Shown piece after piece: positions 58,949-64,000 of a stretch of DNA of 64,000 nucleotides. Below the pieces are notes generated by a model. It was given only the letters and a program-made list of their open reading frames with translations, was not told where the DNA came from and did not search any database. The DNA is from Agrilutibacter niabensis (lineage in GTDB: Bacteria > Pseudomonadota > Gammaproteobacteria > Xanthomonadales > Xanthomonadaceae). Location: contig NZ_JBHSNJ010000012.1 in the NCBI RefSeq assembly GCF_042657165.1, forward strand, positions 1,178,001 through 1,242,000. The letters run 5' to 3'. Each line of letters opens with the position of its first letter. The first letter of the stretch is position 1. The position numbers were made by a program, and so were the translations under genes.

Positions 58949-59635
58949 ATGAGCACGTACTTTTCCGACGCCAGCTTCAAGTTCCTGCGCGGCCTCGCCC
59001 GGCACAATGACCGCGAATGGTTCCAGGCCCACAAGGGCGACTACGAAGCGCACGTACGCGGGCCTTTCCTGCGCCTGCTCACGGACCTGCAGCCGGCACT
59101 GCTGCAGGTAAGCGAGCACTACCGCGCCGAGCCGAAGGGCAACGGCGGCTCGCTGTTCCGCATCCACCGCGACACCCGCTTCGCCAACGACAAGTCGCCT
59201 TACAAGAACTGGCAGGGCGCACGGCTGTTCCATGCGCGCAGCAAGCAGGTCGAGGCCCCCGCGTTCTACCTGCACCTGCAGCCGGGCCATTGCTTCGTTG
59301 CCGCGGGGGTGTGGCACCCGCAGCCGGACACGCTGCGCCGCATACGGCATTTCATCGTCGACAATCCAGGCAGCTGGAAGGCCGCCGCGCACGGCACCGC
59401 CTTCCGCAAACGCTTCGACCTGGACGACGACGAAATGCTGACGCGGATGCCACGCGGCTTCCCCGACGATTTCGAGTTCGCCCTCGACCTGCGGCGGAAG
59501 AACTTCGCCGCCTTCCGCAGCCTCGATGACGCAACGATGACCGGGCCGCGACTGCTCAAGACCCTCGAAACCGACCTCGCAGCGCTCGCGCCCTTCGTGG
59601 ATTACCTCTGCGCGGCACTCGATCTGGAGTTCTGA
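58949..59635 (+). CDS. DUF2461 (TIGR02453) family protein
   Basis: Protein of 228 residues. Family signatures: FSDASFKFLRGLARHNDREW, GSLFRIHRDTRFANDKSPYK, HLQPGHCFVAAGVWHPQPD and RMPRGFPDDFEFALDLRRKN. Cytoplasmic, function unknown across the family. Start ATG 58949 (MSTYFSDASF). It stands alone after the damaged NmrA-like gene. Confidence 0.9.
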   Translation: MSTYFSDASFKFLRGLARHNDREWFQAHKGDYEAHVRGPFLRLLTDLQPALLQVSEHYRAEPKGNGGSLFRIHRDTRFANDKSPYKNWQGARLFHARSKQVEAPAFYLHLQPGHCFVAAGVWHPQPDTLRRIRHFIVDNPGSWKAAAHGTAFRKRFDLDDDEMLTRMPRGFPDDFEFALDLRRKNFAAFRSLDDATMTGPRLLKTLETDLAALAPFVDYLCAALDLEF

Positions 59636-59793
59636 CCCACAACTGTGACGGCGCGTGGCCCGGATGCGGCGCTGCCGCATGACATACCCGTACGTATGAG
59701 TATGCTCGCCCGCGATGCGCCGTGGGGCCCGGCGCAGGCAGGACTTTCCGCGGCGACGCCGACGGCCAAGCCGCTGCAGTTGAGGGAACCAAC

Positions 59794-60657
59794 ATGCGTA
59801 ATCTTGTTTGCGGCCTGCTGCTGGCCGCCGCGACGCCGTGCGCGTCCGCAGCCGATGTCACCGGCGTGGCCTTCGTCCATGGAACGGGCTCACAGACCAA
59901 CGCGTACCAGGACTACTGGCAACCGGCGATGGTCGATTCGGTCCGGCAGGGCCTGGTCAATACGTCCAACTACGTCGTCATCAACTGCGACTTCACCCAG
60001 TACATGTGGGACAGCCGTGCCGCGGGGTGCCTGGCCGGCCAGTTGAGCGGCTTCATCGGCAGCAAGGGCATCACCCGCCTGATCGTGATCACGCATTCCA
60101 ACGGCGGCAACGTGATGCGCTGGATCATGTCGAACCCGACCTACGACAGCCGCTATCCCGGGATCATCAGCCGCATCGTCCGCGTCAACGCACTGGCGCC
60201 CTCCTCTGCCGGCACGCCGCTGGCCGACGCGGTGATCAACGGCAACGTCTTCGAGACCTCGCTGGGCTGGCTGCTCGGCTACAAGTCGGACGCGGTGCGC
60301 CAGCAGCAGGTCAGCTGGATGGCCTACTACAACGCGAACAACCTCTATGGCACCAGCGGACGTCCGGCCCTGCCGACGACGTTTCGCAGTGTCGTCGGGA
60401 CCGACGTGGATTCCTCTCCGTTCGACGGCGACAGTTACTGCGGCGGGTATGGCGAGAACGTCGGCCTGGAGACGACGCAGAACTGGCTGGACAGTTGTTC
60501 GGACGGTTTTCTCAACTGCAGCAGCCAGTCGGCCGCAGGCAGCATCTGGTTCCAGGACAAGAGCCGCACGGCCGGCGCCGAACCGCTGAGCCACAACCAG
60601 AGTCGTCGTGCCTGCTTCACGCTCGACACCATCCTCCGCAACGATCTCAAGCTCTGA
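59794..60657 (+). CDS. Secreted alpha/beta hydrolase (esterase/lipase-like)
   Basis: Protein of 287 residues with a signal peptide (LVCGLLLAAATPCASA, cleavage near 19). An early FVHGTGSQTNAYQDYW resembles the oxyanion loop of lipases and ITHSNGGNVMRW carries the likely nucleophile Ser102 (THSNGG in place of GxSxG). Several Cys pairs in the mature part (SYCGGYGEN, DSCSDGFLNCSSQ, RRACF) suggest disulfides, fitting a periplasmic or secreted enzyme. Substrate unknown. ATG 59794 follows GAGGGAACCAAC. Followed ten bases later by the next secreted protein. Confidence 0.8.
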   Translation: MRNLVCGLLLAAATPCASAADVTGVAFVHGTGSQTNAYQDYWQPAMVDSVRQGLVNTSNYVVINCDFTQYMWDSRAAGCLAGQLSGFIGSKGITRLIVITHSNGGNVMRWIMSNPTYDSRYPGIISRIVRVNALAPSSAGTPLADAVINGNVFETSLGWLLGYKSDAVRQQQVSWMAYYNANNLYGTSGRPALPTTFRSVVGTDVDSSPFDGDSYCGGYGENVGLETTQNWLDSCSDGFLNCSSQSAAGSIWFQDKSRTAGAEPLSHNQSRRACFTLDTILRNDLKL

Positions 60658-60667
60658 GGGCCGGCCC

Positions 60668-61846
60668 ATGCGTAACCCATGCGTAAGCGCCGCGACTCTC
60701 GCGGCTGGCACGATGCTGCTGTCCCTTGCCGTACAGGCGGCACAACCCCTGCTGCCTGCCGGCTCCCGCGACCAGGTGCCGACCCGGCTCGTGTCGTTGC
60801 CGGCACCCGCCGGCCAGTTCGAACGCCTGCCGGTTTCATTCTCATGGAGATTGGACCCGCACGCGGCCTTGTCGGATACCGCACCCCACGTCGCGGAAAG
60901 TCGCGAGTACTGGCAGACGGTCGAGGGGGCCGATCTGCAACAAGGCGTGGCGTTGAAGACGACGGCACCGGGTGCAGTGATACGGATCAGTCCGTCGCAC
61001 GGCTCGCTTCCGCTGGATGCGGCCGATGTCCGGGTCAAGGGCAACGGCAAGGCGGCGCGCCTCGAACACGCCGCGAATGCCGATGCGTTGCGGGCGGCCG
61101 GCATGGATGTCGATGCCGGCACTGCCGTGGTCAAGCTCGCGAGCGAGAACGGAGCCGGAGCGTATTCGCTGCAGGCCGCCAACGCACGGGGCCGCTACGT
61201 CGTGCATGTATTCGAACCGGCCAGCGACGTGGTGTTGAAGGCGCAGGCCGGACGCCAGCACGTGCTCGGCGGTGAAACGCTCACGGTATCGATGGCGCTG
61301 TCGCGCGGCGGGCGTTCCGTGCCGGCCCAGGCCGAAGGCCTGCTGGTGGCGCCCGACGGCAGCAGCCGCCCGATTTCGGTCGTCCGCGACGCCTCCGGCG
61401 CGCTCAATGCCCGCGTGCGCCTGCCCGCGCAGGCCAGCATCGCACCGGGCCTGTGGGAACTGCAGCTGTTCGCCAATGGTGAGGGAATCTCCCGCGACGC
61501 GCGCACCGCGTTCGGCGTTGCCGCGCCCACGGCGAAGCTCGGCGGCGACGTGACGGTCGATGCATCGCGTTTGCGCGTTGACGTGCCGCTGCAAGCCGGC
61601 TCGCCGGGTCGCTATGAGATACGCGGAACCCTGTACGCAACCGCTTCGGATGGATCGCTTGCGCCAGTCTCGCAGGCGCATTCGGCAGCATGGTTCGAGC
61701 GTGGCAAGGGCATGCTGGTGCTGGCCTTCGAACGCGACCACGTTCCATCCGGCTATGGCGCGCCATTCGAGGTCCGGCAATTGGAACTGAGCGATCAGAC
61801 CCGGTTGGCACCGCTGGAAAGCCGCGGACGCGCGGTTCGCTTCTAG
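60668..61846 (+). CDS. Secreted DUF4785-like protein
   Basis: Protein of 392 residues with a signal peptide (AATLAAGTMLLSLAVQA). The rest is beta-rich with regular Ig-like patterns (YSLQAANARGRYVVHVFEP, then HVLGGETLTVSMALSRGG, and VDVPLQAGSPGRYEIRGTL), resembling DUF4785 proteins of xanthomonads and Legionella. No catalytic motif. It starts ten bases after the hydrolase stop, so the two are made together; a binding or helper role to the hydrolase is a guess from context. Confidence 0.7.
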   Translation: MRNPCVSAATLAAGTMLLSLAVQAAQPLLPAGSRDQVPTRLVSLPAPAGQFERLPVSFSWRLDPHAALSDTAPHVAESREYWQTVEGADLQQGVALKTTAPGAVIRISPSHGSLPLDAADVRVKGNGKAARLEHAANADALRAAGMDVDAGTAVVKLASENGAGAYSLQAANARGRYVVHVFEPASDVVLKAQAGRQHVLGGETLTVSMALSRGGRSVPAQAEGLLVAPDGSSRPISVVRDASGALNARVRLPAQASIAPGLWELQLFANGEGISRDARTAFGVAAPTAKLGGDVTVDASRLRVDVPLQAGSPGRYEIRGTLYATASDGSLAPVSQAHSAAWFERGKGMLVLAFERDHVPSGYGAPFEVRQLELSDQTRLAPLESRGRAVRF

Positions 61847-61860
61847 CCGGACATGCGCAT

Positions 61861-61891
61861 GCGATGGGGCCGGGCGATACGGCCCCATCGC
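61861..61891. terminator. Strong hairpin after the hydrolase/DUF4785 pair
   Basis: Perfect 12-base stem GCGATGGGGCCG / CGGCCCCATCGC with a 7-base loop, 14 bases past the stop. No T tract follows, so it may be a Rho-type or message-stabilising end. Confidence 0.55.
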
Positions 61892-61935
61892 ATCGGCCGC
61901 GCTATTCTGCGGCGCATCGCCTGCGGAGAATGCGA

Positions 61936-62505
61936 ATGAAGAAGTGGCTGGTGCTGATCGTCGTCGTGCTGTTGGCCGTGGCGGGCTGGATCGCCGCAGG
62001 CCCCTTCCTCACCATCAACGCCATCCGCAGCGCGGTGCAGCAACAGGACGCTGCCAGGCTCTCGCAGCAGATCGACTTCCCGGCCCTGCGCACCAGCCTC
62101 AAGCAGCAGGTCGATGATTACGTCGTGCGCCGCGCGGGCGCCGACATGCAATCCAGTCTCCTCGGCGCCATTGCGCTGCGGCTCGCGAGCGGTGCCACCG
62201 ATGGCATGGTCGATGCGATGGCGACACCAGCGGGGCTTGCGGCCGTGATGGAAGGCCGCAACTTCTGGGACCGGTTGAGCGGCCGGCGTGCCGGCAGCGA
62301 AGGCGATTACGTCACTACCCCGCCGCGCGATCCGCTGGAAGGCGCGAAATACCGCTTCGAATCGCCCTCGCGATTCACCGCAACGATTGCCAACGCCGAT
62401 GGCGACCCGGTGGTGTTCGTGCTGACGCGGCAGGGCTTCTCCTGGAGGGTTACCGACGTGCGCCTCCCGCTGAATGCAGTCGATTCGCCCTCGCAGCGAA
62501 GGTAA
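61936..62505 (+). CDS. DUF2939-like membrane-anchored protein
   Basis: Protein of 189 residues beginning MKKWLVLIVVVLLAVAGWIA (signal anchor) and continuing GPFLTINAIRSAVQQQDAAR, LSQQIDFPALRTSLKQQVDD, the pattern of DUF2939. The C-terminal part is beta-rich (RFTATIANADGDPVVFVLTR). Function unknown; likely periplasmic face of the inner membrane. ATG 61936 is preferred because GGAGA sits six bases before it; ATG 61930 has no spacing. Confidence 0.8.
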   Translation: MKKWLVLIVVVLLAVAGWIAAGPFLTINAIRSAVQQQDAARLSQQIDFPALRTSLKQQVDDYVVRRAGADMQSSLLGAIALRLASGATDGMVDAMATPAGLAAVMEGRNFWDRLSGRRAGSEGDYVTTPPRDPLEGAKYRFESPSRFTATIANADGDPVVFVLTRQGFSWRVTDVRLPLNAVDSPSQRR

Positions 62506-62612
62506 ACCGGAGCTGCGTGATCCGGAGAACTTTCCTGGCAGCACAGCGTCGACGCAGAGTAAACGTCTTGGGGCGCAAGCTGCGCAAGTCATAGCATCCG
62601 TTTTCCAAAGCC

Positions 62613-63668
62613 GTGAAAATCGCCCAGGTTGCTCCGTTGTACGAAGCCGTTCCGCCGAAACTCTATGGAGGTACAGAGCGCATCGTTGCGTTTCTTTGCG
62701 ATGCCCTTATCGATCTGGGCCATGACGTAACGCTGTTCGCCAGTGCGGAAGCCGAAACGCTGGCGACGCTGGTGCCGGTGCGGGACCAGGCCATCCGGCT
62801 GGACCCGGAACCACTCAAATCCGACCTCGCCGCGCACCTGTCAATGCTGCACGATGCACGGCAGCGTACGGATGAATTCGATGTGCTGCACTTCCACGTC
62901 GACCTGCTGCATTTCCCGATGTTCCAGGACATTGCCCAGCGTACGGTAACGACGCTGCACGGGCGCCTGGACCTCAAGGACCTGGCCGCGGCCTATTGGC
63001 GCTGGCCGGACTTTCCACTGGTTTCGATCTCCGACCATCAACGCAGGCCGCTGCGCTTCGCGCGCTGGCTGGGCACGGTGCAACATGGCCTGCCTTCCTC
63101 GTTGCTTCCCTTCTCGCACACTCGAGGCAATTACCTCGCGTTCCTCGGCCGCATATCCCCGGAAAAACGGCCGGATCGCGCCATCGCGATCGCGAAGCGC
63201 GCCGGGATCCCGCTCAGGATTGCAGCCAAGGTGGATCCGGCAGACCGCTCCTACTTCAATCACGAAATCCGCCACCTGCTCGATGATCCGCTCATCGAAT
63301 ACATAGGCGAGATCAACGACGCGGACAAGGCCTCATTCCTCGGCAACGCCCTCGCACTGTTGTTCCCGATCGACTGGCCCGAGCCCTTCGGCCTGGTGAT
63401 GATCGAAGCGATGGCCTGCGGCACGCCGGTCATCGCCTGGCCGTGCGGTGCCGTGCCCGAGGTGCTCGATGACGGCATCACCGGCCGCATCGTCAACAGC
63501 GAGGATGAAGCCGTCGCCGCCGTCCGTGACGTGGCCTCGCTGGACCGAAGGCGCATCCGCCACGCCTTCGAACGCCGCTTCACCGCTGAGGTGATGGCGC
63601 GCAACTATGTGGATCTTTACCAGCAACTGCTGCGCAACGACGACGCCGGGCAGCGGCACATCGCCTGA
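62613..63668 (+). CDS. Glycosyltransferase family 4
   Basis: Protein of 351 residues with a GTG start. GT-B fold: N-terminal MKIAQVAPLYEAVPPKLYGG (the GGTE-type acceptor loop), middle FDVLHFHVDLLHFPMF, and the C-terminal donor domain YLAFLGRISPEKRPDRAI, with the EX7E-type segment WPEPFGLVMIEAMACGTPVI and GAVPEVLDDGITG. Transfers a sugar from a nucleotide donor; donor and acceptor unknown. The next gene codes a debranching-type enzyme, so a role in glycogen- or trehalose-like glucan metabolism is possible. Confidence 0.88.
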   Translation: MKIAQVAPLYEAVPPKLYGGTERIVAFLCDALIDLGHDVTLFASAEAETLATLVPVRDQAIRLDPEPLKSDLAAHLSMLHDARQRTDEFDVLHFHVDLLHFPMFQDIAQRTVTTLHGRLDLKDLAAAYWRWPDFPLVSISDHQRRPLRFARWLGTVQHGLPSSLLPFSHTRGNYLAFLGRISPEKRPDRAIAIAKRAGIPLRIAAKVDPADRSYFNHEIRHLLDDPLIEYIGEINDADKASFLGNALALLFPIDWPEPFGLVMIEAMACGTPVIAWPCGAVPEVLDDGITGRIVNSEDEAVAAVRDVASLDRRRIRHAFERRFTAEVMARNYVDLYQQLLRNDDAGQRHIA

Positions 63669-63670
63669 GC

Positions 63671-64000
63671 ATGGAACCGGTTGCGAACAACCAGCTGTCG
63701 ACCACGTACGTCCTCAAGGATGGCGACAGCTTCATCGTCGCCGACGCAGCGGGCGACATCGAGGGCGGTAGCGACGGGTTCTTCCACAACGACACCCGGC
63801 TGCTTTCGCGATTCCACCTGAGCCTGGCCGAGTCGCGGCCCGCGTTGCTGAGCGCCTCGGTGAGCCGCGACAACGTGATGTTCGTGGCCCATCTCACCAA
63901 CCGGCCATTGCCGCCCATCGGCGGGAGCCCTGCTGCCCAGGGCGTGATCCACCTGCAACGGGAACGATTCCTGCGTGCCGATCGACTGTACGAACGGATC
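63671..64000 (+). CDS. Glycogen debranching enzyme-like protein, partial (N-terminus)
   Basis: The first 110 residues of a protein running off the right edge: MEPVANNQLSTTYVLKDGDS, FIVADAAGDIEGGSDGFFHN, then DTRLLSRFHLSL. This is the N-terminal domain of bacterial amylo-alpha-1,6-glucosidase/debranching-type proteins (GDE N-terminal, PF14742-like), where the DTRxLS motif is characteristic. It starts two bases after the GT4 stop, so the pair is an operon. Confidence 0.8.
   Translation, partial: MEPVANNQLSTTYVLKDGDSFIVADAAGDIEGGSDGFFHNDTRLLSRFHLSLAESRPALLSASVSRDNVMFVAHLTNRPLPPIGGSPAAQGVIHLQRERFLRADRLYERI

Noticed and set aside
59636..59793. Gap before the secreted hydrolase, read for a short upstream gene
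   Set aside because: The open frame simply extends the hydrolase frame upstream without a conserved start; nothing else coding is visible.

Overview
The window is GC-rich, almost wholly coding chromosomal DNA from a gammaproteobacterium of the Xanthomonadaceae/Lysobacteraceae type (Lysobacter, Luteimonas, Xanthomonas relatives). The evidence is a DSF quorum-sensing (rpf) locus in the xanthomonad arrangement (rpfB-rpfF facing rpfG-rpfC, then lysS, prfB, recJ, rpfE, greA, carB, carA), a divergent bamE/fur pair, and an hrcA-grpE-dnaK-dnaJ-dapB run. I see no insertion sequences, prophage, CRISPR array, rRNA or tRNA; the only RNA gene is tmRNA.

Layout. 1-7.5 kb: a lipoprotein cut by the window edge, then rpfB, a putative di-iron membrane protein, rpfF, and the opposing rpfG-rpfC pair; RpfF makes DSF, RpfC senses it and RpfG degrades c-di-GMP. 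7.6-22.6 kb (minus strand): lysS, prfB (programmed +1 frameshift), a YkvA-like protein with a Tyr/Ser/Gly-rich tail, recJ, rpfE, greA, carB, an uncharacterised gene inside the car operon, carA, a DUF1631 protein and dapB. 22.7-27.6 kb: the heat-shock cluster, with two good sigma-32 promoters. 27.8-34.6 kb: recN, fur/bamE, rnfH-ratA/smpB, a CHASE-type sensor kinase and tmRNA, so tmRNA and its partner SmpB lie 2.3 kb apart. 34.8-41.6 kb: an OmpA-like lipoprotein, a wax-ester synthase-like acyltransferase, and rpsF-rpsR-rplI-dnaB-alr.

41.6-56.1 kb: a DUF885 protein, an IscA-like protein, asnS, a small run of accessory genes (membrane protein, PaiB-like, SDR, PilZ) and a tightly packed kynurenine-degradation operon: aminomuconate semialdehyde dehydrogenase, beta-carbonic anhydrase, RidA-family deaminase, 3-hydroxyanthranilate dioxygenase, ACMS decarboxylase, kynureninase and kynurenine 3-monooxygenase, then sbcB. 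Together these would take kynurenine through 3-hydroxykynurenine, 3-hydroxyanthranilate, ACMS and aminomuconate semialdehyde to 4-oxalocrotonate, with CO2 and ammonia released on the way.

56.1-64 kb: a cupin protein; a two-component system that looks dead (kinase frameshifted, regulator missing the start of its receiver) fused by an apparent deletion to the back half of an NmrA-like gene; then a DUF2461 protein, a secreted esterase-like hydrolase with a secreted partner, a DUF2939-like protein, a GT4 glycosyltransferase and the start of a glycogen-debranching-type enzyme.

Most likely to repay a second look: the di-iron-like protein between rpfB and rpfF, the carbonic anhydrase translationally coupled inside the kynurenine operon, the deletion scar at about 58.46-58.49 kb, the extra gene between carA and carB, and a set of genes that look leaderless.
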